53,062 bases of DNA from contig JAIQFQ010000025.1 in NCBI GenBank assembly GCA_020073245.1, positions 1 to 53,062 of the forward strand, in the 5' to 3' direction. The translations under genes and the position numbers were made by a program. How positions within the stretch are numbered: the first letter of the stretch is position 1; the number at the start of each line of letters is the position of its first letter. The stretch is from Terriglobia bacterium (GTDB lineage: Bacteria > Acidobacteriota > Thermoanaerobaculia > Thermoanaerobaculales > Thermoanaerobaculaceae). Positions 31,546 to 39,473 of the stretch are shown here, one piece after another. The notes beneath the pieces are model-generated. The model ran no database searches, had not been told where the DNA came from, and worked only from the letters and a program-made list of their open reading frames with translations.

Positions 31546-33087
31546 TCACGGCCGGTCCTTCGTAGAAGGAGCCTTCTTCCTGCTGCCTTTCCTTGGTATG
31601 TTGCGAAACGCACCGTTTGTTGCATTCCACCTCAACAACATGCGGTAGAGCGTCGTCCGGTCGATGCCGAGCTCACGCGCCGTGGCGCCACGGTTGCCTC
31701 CGCACCGATCCAGCGTCCTCACGACGTGTGAGCGGAGCACCTCCTCGAGCGTGCCGGCCTGTCCGCCGGCCGGAGGGCGGCCAGCACCCATGGCCAAGGC
31801 GAGGTCCTCGGCCTCGACCCGGTCGCCCGACGCCAGAGCTGCCGCCGCCTCGACCAGGTTCTCGAGCTCGCGGACGTTGCCCGGAAAATCGTGGCGGAGC
31901 AGCAGCTCGAGCGCCCCGCGAGCAAGCCGCAACTTGTCCTTTCTCATGCGGCGGCCGTGCAGGCGCACGAAGTGCTGCGCCAGGAGAGGGATGTCCTCGT
32001 ACCGGTCGCGCAACGGAGGGAGGGTGAGCTCGACAACACGCAAGCGGTAGTACAGGTCCTGCCGGAACTCGCCCCTCTCGAGCATGCCCTCGAGGTCCCG
32101 GTTCGTCGCGGTGACGAGCCGGACATCAACCCTGATGCGCTGCCTCCCGCCTACGCGCTCCACCTCGCGCTCCTGGACGACCCTCAGAAGCTTGGCCTGC
32201 AACACCGGAGTGAGGTCGCCAATCTCGTCGAGAAAGAGCGTGCCGCCACTGGCCAGTTCGAATTTGCCGGGCCGGGCGGTCACTCCCGTGGCTACCCCCT
32301 TCTCGATCCCGAAGAGCTCGGCCTCCAACAACGTTTCGGGCACCGCCGCGCAGTTCAGGGGAACGAAGGGTCCCTTCTGGCGAGCGGAGACCGAGTGCAG
32401 GAGACGGGCGAGCCGCTCCTTCCCGGTGCCGGATTCGCCGCGAATCAGCACCGTGACATCGCTGGAAGCCACGCGCCTTGCGAGCTCGAGGACCCGCCGG
32501 AAAGTAGGGGCCTGCCCGACGAGCCCGGCCTCATCCCCGACACCCATCCGCAGCGCGCGGTTCTCCTCCTCGAGCAGCAGGCGGTCGCGCTGGGCCTCTT
32601 CGAGCATGCGCCCAGAGGCGATCGCCGGAGCCGCCAGCAGAGCCAGCGAGCGCAGGAAGGTGACGTCCTCGTCGTCGAACCGCGCCCGCCCCTCCCGTGC
32701 CTCCTTGTCCGCGACCGCAACCAGACCCATCAGCTCCTCTCGCCACAGACACGGTGCAGCGAGCACCTCGGTGAACGGGAGGTCCAGGGTACGGCCGGCG
32801 ATCCGGGCCACCGCGCCCGTACGTACCTCCTGCAGCGAAGGCGACGCTACCAGGCGCTCCACGCTTCCGGGCTCGGCCGGCCACCCCACCTCCACCACCA
32901 TCGCGGGCTCCAGCGGCGGCACCAGGGAGACCGCAATGCCCGCCCGAGCATCGAGGAGGCCGACCGCGCGCTGCACGAGCTCCTCGACGACCTCGCCCTC
33001 CCGCCGCGGTCCGGCCAGCGCCAGCGAGAGATCGAGGATCGTCTCGAGCCTGGCGCGACGCCACCCCTCGCGCGTGCTCGAGGTCAC
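31546..33087 (-). CDS. GAF-domain sigma54-dependent transcriptional activator, Fis-type HTH
   Basis: 513 residues. Order: GAF-like sensor (about 10-165), AAA+ domain (about 195-420) with Walker A IRGESGTGKERLARLL, Walker B GGTLFLDEIGDL and the arginine-finger region RQDLYYRLRVVELTLPPLRDR, then a Fis-type HTH (GGNRGATARELGIDRTTLYRML) and a basic tail. The loop that contacts sigma54, normally GAFTGA, reads GVATGV, a variant seen in some GAF-linked activators. It should bind enhancers and drive sigma54 promoters; the adjacent -24/-12 promoter is the obvious target. GTG 33087 overlaps the stop of the membrane phosphatase gene, so signal producer and activator are co-transcribed. Confidence 0.9.
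   Translation of the reverse strand: MTSSTREGWRRARLETILDLSLALAGPRREGEVVEELVQRAVGLLDARAGIAVSLVPPLEPAMVVEVGWPAEPGSVERLVASPSLQEVRTGAVARIAGRTLDLPFTEVLAAPCLWREELMGLVAVADKEAREGRARFDDEDVTFLRSLALLAAPAIASGRMLEEAQRDRLLLEEENRALRMGVGDEAGLVGQAPTFRRVLELARRVASSDVTVLIRGESGTGKERLARLLHSVSARQKGPFVPLNCAAVPETLLEAELFGIEKGVATGVTARPGKFELASGGTLFLDEIGDLTPVLQAKLLRVVQEREVERVGGRQRIRVDVRLVTATNRDLEGMLERGEFRQDLYYRLRVVELTLPPLRDRYEDIPLLAQHFVRLHGRRMRKDKLRLARGALELLLRHDFPGNVRELENLVEAAAALASGDRVEAEDLALAMGAGRPPAGGQAGTLEEVLRSHVVRTLDRCGGNRGATARELGIDRTTLYRMLLRWNATNGAFRNIPRKGSRKKAPSTKDRP
31599..31615. promoter_or_regulatory. palindromic activator-binding site candidate 2
   Basis: TGTTGCG-AAA-CGCACCG matches the first palindrome at 10 of 14 arm positions and lies 81 bases further upstream, inside the 3' end of the activator gene. 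Confidence 0.3.
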
Positions 33088-35627
33088 GCCGACCCTCCCG
33101 TCCAGCGGGCCACAACGAGCGTGATGTCGTCGTACGGTTCACTTCCGGCGGTGAATGCTTCCACCGCACACATGATCTCGTTCACGACGTGCGCCGGATC
33201 GCCGTCGGCCCCCGTGAGGACGCGTGCGAGCCGCTCGTCGCCGAAGGCCTCGCCGTCCTGTGTGCGCGCATCGGTAAGACCGTCCGAGTACAACAGCAGC
33301 AGGTCACCCGGCCGGACGGCAAACGGCATGACGTCCCAGCACGCGTCCTTGAGCGCCCCGACCGGGAGACGGTACATCGGCGCCGGCAGTTCAGTAACCT
33401 CGCCCGAGGCGCGTCGCAGGAGCGGAGCGGGCTGGCCGGCGAGCGCGTACACGCCTGTCCCCTCGGCGCGGAGCAGCAGGTATGCCAACGCGACGAACAA
33501 ACGGTGCTGCGGGGTGTAGAGGCGCTGGTTTGCGACCTCCAGGAGCTGTTGCGGCGAGGCGCCGGCGAGAGCTGCGGTGTGCAGCACCTCCCTGGCTGCC
33601 ACCATCAGCATCGCCCCCGCCACCGACTTGCCGGACACATCTCCCACGACCAGTGCCACTGAGCCATCCCCGCTGCCCGCAACGGCGTCGTAGAAGTCGC
33701 CTCCGACCTGATGAGCCGGGACGCAGCGCCCGGCCACCTGCCACCCCGGCGGTGACGGGAGCTCGGGCGGGATGAGCGAGAACTGGACCCGGCGCGCGAT
33801 CTCCAGCTCCTTCTCCAGCGCGACCTGATGCGTACGCTCGCGCAGGAGGCGGGCGTTCTCCAGCGCCACGGCCCCCTGGTTCGCAAGGGTGCGGACGAGC
33901 TGGAGGTCGTCGCTTCCGAACTCCTCCTCTGAACGCTTCGGACCCAGAGCCAGCACCGCGTGCAGCTGGCCACGGGTGCGTAGCGGTACGAGCAAGTGTG
34001 TGCCGACGCCCGCGAGCTGCTCGAGAAGATGGCGCGAGCTTGGATCGAGTGCCTTGAGCGGCTCGAGCACCGCCGGCCGGACCGGCTCGTCCTGCCTTGC
34101 CAGCTCCTCGAGAGCAAGCACGCGTGCCGGGATCTCGCGCGGGAGAGGCGGTGGCGCCGTGCGTGAGAGGAGCACCGTGCCCTCTCGGACATAGAGCGCC
34201 GCCCACTCCAGGTGCATGATCTCGGACAGCCTGGTCGCGAGCAGCGCCTCGAGGCCGTCAATCGAGAACTCGCGTACGACAGCGGCGCTCACCTCCTCGA
34301 CTGCTCGTCGCGCGTCGTACACCTCACGGAAGAAGAACCGGTCGACTGGCTCCTGGAGACGACGCCGAAGAGGGTCGAAGATCGCGAGGACTGCCAGCGC
34401 AAGCAGCAAGGGAAAGTACGGTGACGATGCCGAGAAGAGCAGCGTGGAGGCGGCTATTCCGAGCCCGTAGATGCCGGCCACCATCGCGGTCGCCAGCGTA
34501 TAGAGCAACGACCTCCGCACGATGACCCGGATATCGAAGAACTGAAAGCGCACGATCGCATACCCGAACGTCAGGGGAATCAGGATCAGCGGTCCGACCC
34601 CCCACGAAAGGAAGCGGTCGGTGCGCGCGAGCGAAGGCAGGACCACGCCGAGAACAAGGAACGGGGTGATTCCCGCGACCGTGCCGATGAAGACGGCGGC
34701 AATCTGGCGCCGCTCCCGCCCCTCCTGGGCGCGCAACAGCGAACCCAGCAGCGCGAGGAGGCCGAGCACCAGGTAGTCGCCCATCAGCACCCAGCTCGAG
34801 ATCGGCGCCCCCGAGACAACCCGGATGCGGACATCGAAGAGCGACCCCACCAACAAGGTCGCCACGTAGAAAAGAGGTGGAAGCAGGTAGAGCAGACGGA
34901 ACAGGGTCGGGGATTCGTTGACCAAACGCTCGGCCGCCCGTAACAACCGCCCGCCCGACCCCTCCCAGGGTTCTGCCGGGTTGACGAGCGTCAGCTTCAC
35001 GCGCCGCGGGAAGACGAGAAAGAAGTGCAGGAACGCCGCCGGAAGCACCAGGAGAGACAGGGTGCCGGTCGTGTTCACGACACCGTCGATCCAGGAGTAC
35101 GACGCCGGCCGCAGCCGGCAGACAAGGAACAGCAGAAACAGGGTGCACAGGGTGAAGAAGACGCGGCTCGGGTTGCCCTGCGGTTCGTCGAGCCGCTGCA
35201 GGAGCACGTACAGCCCGATGAAGAAGAATAGGAACCCCGAGAAACACGCATAGAGGTACGACGCGGTTCCCAGTTGGCGCGGCCCAAGGCTCACCTTCAG
35301 CTCGATCAGCGTACCGTCCCGCTCGACCAGGTACGGCACGAGCTCACCGATGCCGTGTCGCTGAAGCACACGCTCCACGTCGGAGGAGCTCCGCACCACC
35401 TCACGCCCGACGCCCGCGATCCGATCCCCCGCGAGCACGCCGCCCGCCGCCGCCCCCGACCCAGGCGTGAGCGATCGCACGACGAGTTCGCTCCGGTCAG
35501 GATCCAGGACGACCCCGTCGTAGGGCCGCGGCAGGAACATGTCGAGGATCGACAGGCAGGCCACGAGGAACGCGACCACACCAAAGGTCAGGACCGGCAC
35601 CAGCCCCGGGGAGCGCCCGTGCTTCAT
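33084..35627 (-). CDS. membrane PDZ-GAF-SpoIIE phosphatase
   Basis: 847 residues. Order: one membrane helix (about 12-32), a PDZ-like domain facing the periplasm (about 38-118, LTPGSGAAAGGVLAGDRIAGVG), roughly eight membrane helices (about 125-435), a cytoplasmic GAF domain (about 450-590), a linker with ALEKELEIARRVQFSLIPPELP and a SpoIIE-type PP2C domain (about 620-845) with HQVGGDFYDAV, LVVGDVSGKSVAGAML, LLLYSDGLTDA and YDDITLVVARW. This suggests a receptor that senses an envelope signal and answers with dephosphorylation of a STAS protein. ATG 35627 is favoured by the short N-terminus; no clear Shine-Dalgarno. It overlaps the sigma54 activator gene. Confidence 0.86.
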   Translation of the reverse strand: MKHGRSPGLVPVLTFGVVAFLVACLSILDMFLPRPYDGVVLDPDRSELVVRSLTPGSGAAAGGVLAGDRIAGVGREVVRSSSDVERVLQRHGIGELVPYLVERDGTLIELKVSLGPRQLGTASYLYACFSGFLFFFIGLYVLLQRLDEPQGNPSRVFFTLCTLFLLFLVCRLRPASYSWIDGVVNTTGTLSLLVLPAAFLHFFLVFPRRVKLTLVNPAEPWEGSGGRLLRAAERLVNESPTLFRLLYLLPPLFYVATLLVGSLFDVRIRVVSGAPISSWVLMGDYLVLGLLALLGSLLRAQEGRERRQIAAVFIGTVAGITPFLVLGVVLPSLARTDRFLSWGVGPLILIPLTFGYAIVRFQFFDIRVIVRRSLLYTLATAMVAGIYGLGIAASTLLFSASSPYFPLLLALAVLAIFDPLRRRLQEPVDRFFFREVYDARRAVEEVSAAVVREFSIDGLEALLATRLSEIMHLEWAALYVREGTVLLSRTAPPPLPREIPARVLALEELARQDEPVRPAVLEPLKALDPSSRHLLEQLAGVGTHLLVPLRTRGQLHAVLALGPKRSEEEFGSDDLQLVRTLANQGAVALENARLLRERTHQVALEKELEIARRVQFSLIPPELPSPPGWQVAGRCVPAHQVGGDFYDAVAGSGDGSVALVVGDVSGKSVAGAMLMVAAREVLHTAALAGASPQQLLEVANQRLYTPQHRLFVALAYLLLRAEGTGVYALAGQPAPLLRRASGEVTELPAPMYRLPVGALKDACWDVMPFAVRPGDLLLLYSDGLTDARTQDGEAFGDERLARVLTGADGDPAHVVNEIMCAVEAFTAGSEPYDDITLVVARWTGGSA

Positions 35628-35769
35628 GATCGGCACAACGATACTACGGGGCAAGCCAAAACAGAGTTCTGCGGTGACGGACCCGCGGCTCACTCGGTTT
35701 CAGCAACTGTTGAGCCGAGACCGAAGCCTGCGGGGTGCCGCCTGAGAAACAAGGTCAGGGGTGAGGGGT

Positions 35770-35872
35770 CAAGAGACCGGGCAGAGGAGCGGAGGGGCTG
35801 AGGGGCAGAGGACCAAGAGACCGATGAGGCATTGCCTGCCCCTCTGCTCCCATGCACCTCTGCCCCTCTGCT
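35770..35872. repeat. cluster of short direct and inverted repeats
   Basis: GAGGGGCAGAGG (35800-35811) and CCTCTGCCCCTC (35857-35868) are a perfect 12-base inverted repeat. TGCCCCTCTGCT occurs directly repeated at 35838-35849 and 35861-35872, and CAAGAGACCG at 35770-35779 and 35814-35823. The cluster resembles a small REP-like element. Confidence 0.6.
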
Positions 35873-35912
35873 GAGAAAACCCCTACCAGGGACGTAAGCG
35901 GTCGTATCAGGC

Positions 35913-35918
35913 TAGAAT
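35913..35918 (+). promoter_or_regulatory. putative -10 of tmk (leaderless type)
   Basis: TAGAAT ends 6 bases before GTG 35925, with no Shine-Dalgarno in between and no clear -35. Confidence 0.4.
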
Positions 35919-35924
35919 TGCGCG

Positions 35925-36557
35925 GTGCCCGGCGGAAGGCTCATCACGTTCGAGGGGATCGAGGGGTGCGGCAAGACCACGCAGTTGCGGTTGCTTGCCC
36001 GCTGCCTTCAGGCTCGCGGCCTCCCGGTGGTGACCACCCGCGAGCCCGGGGGAACGCCGCTGGGCGAGCGGGTCCGCGACGTTCTCCTTGATCCCAGCCT
36101 AGCGCCGGTCGCGGTCGGCGAGCTGTTCTTGCTGGAGGCGGCGCGATCCCAGGTCGTGGCAGAGGTCGTTGCGCCCGCGTTGAGCGCCGGGAATTTCGTC
36201 CTCTGCGACCGCTTCGCTGACTCATCGGTTGCGTACCAGGCGGGCGCTCGCGGGGTCGACAGGACCGAAGTGGAGAGGCTCAACGCCCTCGCGTGCGCCG
36301 GCGTCGTTCCGGATCGCACCCTCGTGTTCGACCTCGACGTCGAGCTCGCCCTGGCGCGAGCTCGACACCGACCCACCACCACCGCCGTAAACCGGCGTTT
36401 CGAGGACGAAGCGATCTCGTTTCACCGCGCGGTCGCGGCCGCCTACCATGACCTTGCCCACAGGGAGCCGCATCGGGTGGTCCTGGTCGACGCGCGCGGC
36501 ACGCCGGACGAGGTGCACGCACGCGCCCTGGCCGCCGTCATGGACCTCCTCCCATGA
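35925..36557 (+). CDS. tmk: thymidylate kinase
   Basis: 210 residues. P-loop ITFEGIEGCGKTTQLRLL (residues 7-24), the DR(Y/F)-type motif LCDRFADSSVAYQAGARG and the TTREPGGTPLGE dTMP-binding segment are all standard for Tmk. The lid region (RHRPTTTAVNRRFEDE) is Arg-rich. The enzyme phosphorylates dTMP to dTDP. GTG 35925 is chosen because the family start follows at once. Its stop overlaps the holB start (ATGA), a common tmk-holB pairing. Confidence 0.95.
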   Translation: MPGGRLITFEGIEGCGKTTQLRLLARCLQARGLPVVTTREPGGTPLGERVRDVLLDPSLAPVAVGELFLLEAARSQVVAEVVAPALSAGNFVLCDRFADSSVAYQAGARGVDRTEVERLNALACAGVVPDRTLVFDLDVELALARARHRPTTTAVNRRFEDEAISFHRAVAAAYHDLAHREPHRVVLVDARGTPDEVHARALAAVMDLLP

Positions 36558-37516
36558 GCACCAGCCAGCTGCCCTGGCCTTCCGCCACGCTCGAGCCCGC
36601 AGAATGGCTGGGCGTCCAGCGCTATCTCGCTCGCTGCCTCGAGCTGAGCGCATCTGGCACCCTGCCGGGGACCCTCATGATCGTGGGCGCGCCAGGTCTC
36701 GGCCGAGAGGCTCTCGCCCTCGAGCTCGGGGCCGCCTTGATCTGCCGCAAGGAGGGAGGGGCCGGTTGCGCCTGCGCTTCTTGCGAGCGGGTCCGACGGG
36801 GCGTTCACCCGGACCTGGAGATCATTACCGTGGCGCCCGACAAGAAGGAGATCACCATCGAGCAGGCCCGCCGGGTGGTGGAGAGCGTGGACCAGCGCCC
36901 CTACGAAGGGATGCGGCGGGTCTACCTGTTGGACTCCTGTCAGACGCCGCCTCTCAACTCCGAGGCCGCGTCCGCACTCCTGAAGACGCTCGAGGAACCG
37001 CCGCCTCAGGCCACCTTTCTGCTGCTCGCGAGCAACCCGGCGCGCGTGCTGCCCACGATCGTCTCGCGGGCAGTCCAGCTGCGCGTCCCGCCGCCGAGCC
37101 GCGAGGAGCTGGTCCCCGTTCTCGCCGCGGCCCAGGGGTGTTCCCCCGAGCGCGCGGTCGAGCTCCTCGCCGCCGCGGACGGCGATGCCGAGCTCGTGCT
37201 GCGAGCCGGTGGCGAGAAGCTCCCTGAAACCCTCGCCGGCCTTCAGGAGCTGGTGTCGGCGGCTCTCGCCGGGGATACGTTGGCGATCCTGCGCACGGCG
37301 TCCTGTCTGCGCCAGACGCCCGGCGGGGTCGCACTCGCCTCCGCGGTCCTCCTCCGCCTTGCCTCGCGCTCCGGTCCCGAAGAGGCTGAAGGCTACCTCG
37401 ACGCGGTCGCGGCCCTGCTGGCCGCCGAGAATCGGCGCGCCGTGCTTCACCTCGACGCCGAGAGCGTCGTGGTGGGGGCCCTCACCAGGGCCGTGAGGCG
37501 GCAGTCTGCCGGCTAG
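36554..37516 (+). CDS. holB: DNA polymerase III delta-prime subunit
   Basis: 320 residues, AAA+ clamp-loader subunit. The Walker A position reads IVGAPGLGREAL, lacking the usual Lys, as expected for delta-prime, which does not hydrolyse ATP. A zinc-module-like Cys cluster is seen in LICRKEGGAGCACASCERV, followed by HPDLEIITV. Further motifs: RVYLLDSCQTPPLNSEAASALLKTLEEPP and the SRC-like TIVSRAVQLRV. It would form the clamp loader with delta and tau/gamma. It is the last gene of this pair. Confidence 0.92.
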   Translation: MSTSQLPWPSATLEPAEWLGVQRYLARCLELSASGTLPGTLMIVGAPGLGREALALELGAALICRKEGGAGCACASCERVRRGVHPDLEIITVAPDKKEITIEQARRVVESVDQRPYEGMRRVYLLDSCQTPPLNSEAASALLKTLEEPPPQATFLLLASNPARVLPTIVSRAVQLRVPPPSREELVPVLAAAQGCSPERAVELLAAADGDAELVLRAGGEKLPETLAGLQELVSAALAGDTLAILRTASCLRQTPGGVALASAVLLRLASRSGPEEAEGYLDAVAALLAAENRRAVLHLDAESVVVGALTRAVRRQSAG

Positions 37517-37550
37517 CCTCCCCAGGGACCACTGGCCCGGAGAACCGGCC

Positions 37551-37585
37551 CCCTAAATTAAAAGCCGCCGGTGGGTACCGGCGGC
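37551..37585 (-). terminator. intrinsic terminator downstream of the PEGA gene
   Basis: Stem GCCGCCGGT/ACCGGCGGC (37564-37572 and 37577-37585) with a four-base loop. On the minus strand it is followed by TTTTAATTT, so it ends leftward transcription from the PEGA gene; in the plus direction it is only a hairpin after holB. Confidence 0.7.
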
Positions 37586-37596
37586 GGGGTGAAAAT

Positions 37597-37720
37597 GGGA
37601 GGTCGGTGGTGCAAGTCAGATTAGGTTGGCCTTTGCAGGCAGGCTAGGTTTGAAAGGTCAAGCTTGATAGGCTCTTCGTTTGGCTGGTTTGCAAGAGTGG
37701 TTGCTTGACCGCCGCCTCCC
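37597..37720 (+). ncRNA. candidate structured RNA of about 124 nt (unidentified)
   Basis: The ends pair strongly: 37597-37602 with 37715-37720 (6 pairs), 37604-37610 with 37708-37714 (7 pairs including a G-U) and 37612-37615 with 37704-37707 (4 pairs), with one bulged base between each block. The interior has another possible stem, GCTCTT with AAGAGT. The G-U pair would be an A-C mismatch on the other strand, which favours the plus strand. It lies in the holB-PEGA gap, in sequence less GC-rich than its surroundings and without a gene. I cannot match it to SRP RNA, 6S, tmRNA or RNase P. Confidence 0.35.
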
Positions 37721-37757
37721 TCCAGTCTTACTGCTGGAACTAGCATAGGCCCTTCCG

Positions 37758-38594
37758 CTAGGTTTGTCCAGTCCCTCCCTCGAGTTCCACAACTATTTGT
37801 TGGCGTGAGCCTTCCGGCACGTCGACCTCAACGCTCTTTGAGGCGCGACCAGGGGCCACAACCTCAATTCGGTGCTTGCCCGAGGACACCGACAGACCGC
37901 GTTCGAGGCGGCTCAGTTCCTCACCCGTGCCTACGAGCTTGCCGTCGACGTAGATCGCCGCGTTTGCCGGTGACACCCGGAGGTCAAGAGCGGCCCGGCT
38001 CGCAGGCCGCGGACCGGGCACAGCTTCCCGAGCGCCCTCGCGCAGCTCCGGGCGCAGGTTCGGGTCAGGCCCCGCCTTGGTCGTCCCAGCCGGGCCGACC
38101 TCCTTGGGACCGAACACCCGATGTGCAGGCAGCCCCTCGGGTCGGTCGTACCACGGCGCCGGCTTCTCGCCTGGAACCCGCTCCAGCTTCAGGTTGACGG
38201 GGACGTACCGCCCGCGCTGGGCGTCGATCTCGACCTTCTCGGTGCGGTACCCCTTCAGGCTGAACTCGATGGTGTAGTGCCCGGGCTTGAGGTAGAGGTA
38301 GCCGGGGTACCCGTCGAAGTCGTCCGCAACGCCAATCAGCTCGCCGTCCAGGACGACCCGGGCGTGGTCCGGCGACACCTGGACCTCGACCGTTGCGACG
38401 TCCGCCCGCGGCAAACTGACGGGCACCGCCCCGTACCACGGCCCGGGGACAGACCACCCGCCACCCCACCACAGGGGACCGACGCCGATCCCCCACCCCC
38501 ACCAGGGGCCAGCGTGCCAGTGGCCTGCGACCGCAGGAGCCGCGGATGCGAGCGCAGCAACGACCAACGCGACCGCGAGAGGTCTCGTGCGCAT
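37758..38594 (-). CDS. exported protein with two PEGA domains
   Basis: 278 residues. After a signal peptide (LAVALVVAALASAAPAVA) comes a short His/Trp/Gly-rich section (GHWHAGPWWGWGIGVGPLWWGG), then two PEGA-type beta domains: VEVQVSPDHARVVLDGELIGVADDF with KPGHYTIEFSLKGY, and LDLRVSPANAAIYVDGKLVGTGEEL with SSGKHRIEVVAPGR. PEGA domains are surface or periplasmic binding modules often found in Acidobacteriota and Myxococcota; ligands are mostly unknown. ATG 38594 is chosen on GGGGAGGG about 9 bases upstream. It has its own intrinsic terminator 170 bases downstream. Confidence 0.83.
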   Translation of the reverse strand: MRTRPLAVALVVAALASAAPAVAGHWHAGPWWGWGIGVGPLWWGGGWSVPGPWYGAVPVSLPRADVATVEVQVSPDHARVVLDGELIGVADDFDGYPGYLYLKPGHYTIEFSLKGYRTEKVEIDAQRGRYVPVNLKLERVPGEKPAPWYDRPEGLPAHRVFGPKEVGPAGTTKAGPDPNLRPELREGAREAVPGPRPASRAALDLRVSPANAAIYVDGKLVGTGEELSRLERGLSVSSGKHRIEVVAPGRASKSVEVDVPEGSRQQIVVELEGGTGQT

Positions 38595-38708
38595 GGTGCG
38601 AACCCTCCCCATTCGAGCCTTGCAAAAGACGTGCCTGACACAGGCCACGTATGCGGATTTCGCGGCTCCCAGTGTGTCCTCCCGCGGAGACGTGTGCATC
38701 ACTGTATC

Positions 38709-39473
38709 TCACCCGCTACGTCGGGCGGCAGCAGCGGGGGGCACACCCATCAGGCTCGCCCAGCGCCATGACGAGAGGTGTGCAATACGACGGGCCCGCT
38801 CGAGGTGAAACGCCTCGGCTTTTCCGACACCTTCGAGGGTCAGGGTGCGGAATGTCCCGAGTGCTTCGGTGACTTGGTCGTAGGGCCTTGCCGCAATCTG
38901 ACCGGCGTAGCAGGCGATCGCCCGTCTCTTGCTCTCCCAGCCCTCGTCCGCTGCAACCAACAGGTTGGGCCGCAGCGGAGTGCCCACCTCATACGCCGCT
39001 ACCCAGTCGAGGCCGCCGCAGCGCAGGCCCAGAAAGGAAAGCGCCCGCACGGCGCGCTGAACCGCCATCGCCAGCGCTCGGTGATCCGGGTGGAGCTCGA
39101 CCGGCGACGTCACGAAGACCACGTCCGGGCTGCGATGCTTCATCGCCTCGAGCAGACGCCCGCGCAGAACGGGGTCGTCCGGGCTCAGCGAACGGTCGGG
39201 AAACCGCCAGAACTCGGGTTCCGCCAAACCGAGGGCGGCCGCTGCGGCCCGCGCCTCGCGTTCGCGTTCCGCCGGCGTTCCCTGAGCGCCCCCGTCGGTC
39301 ACGACGACGACATGCGCTTCGACGCCGCGCCGCACGCCGAGGGCGAGCGTTGCGCCGATCCCGAAGACTTCATCGTCGGGATGAGGCGCGAGCACCAACC
39401 AGCGGTTGCCGGGCGGAAAGCCCGCCGCATACGGGATCAGCTCGCTCTCCACGGGCAACCGGCGGCTCTTCAT
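38709..39473 (-). CDS. PIG-L/LmbE-family N-deacetylase
   Basis: 254 residues. The zinc-binding motif LAPHPDDEVFGIG (AHPDDE signature) lies near residue 35, and the third ligand region is HPDHRALAMAVQRAV. Family members remove N-acetyl groups from GlcNAc-type sugars or sugar conjugates. It is the last gene of the glycan operon, overlapping the YfhO-like gene by 4 bases (ATGA), so it probably trims an amino sugar of the exported glycan or its precursor. ATG 39473 is chosen because the domain follows and the overlap is canonical; the frame stays open further upstream without protein-like composition. Confidence 0.88.
   Translation of the reverse strand: MKSRRLPVESELIPYAAGFPPGNRWLVLAPHPDDEVFGIGATLALGVRRGVEAHVVVVTDGGAQGTPAEREREARAAAAALGLAEPEFWRFPDRSLSPDDPVLRGRLLEAMKHRSPDVVFVTSPVELHPDHRALAMAVQRAVRALSFLGLRCGGLDWVAAYEVGTPLRPNLLVAADEGWESKRRAIACYAGQIAARPYDQVTEALGTFRTLTLEGVGKAEAFHLERARRIAHLSSWRWASLMGVPPAAAARRSG

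Larger units (their letters stand above)
35628..35924. other. repeat-rich divergent intergenic region
   Basis: The 297 bases between the divergent membrane phosphatase and tmk contain no gene I can support. The part 35760-35880 is built from short repeats on a purine/pyrimidine-biased background, described separately. The tmk -10 candidate lies at its right end. Confidence 0.6.

Noticed and set aside
37590..37725. SRP RNA, 6S RNA or tmRNA identity for the structured stretch
   Set aside because: None of the hallmark segments (SRP GGTCAGG...GGAAGG, tmRNA tRNA-like ends, 6S central bubble) could be found; kept only as an unidentified candidate.
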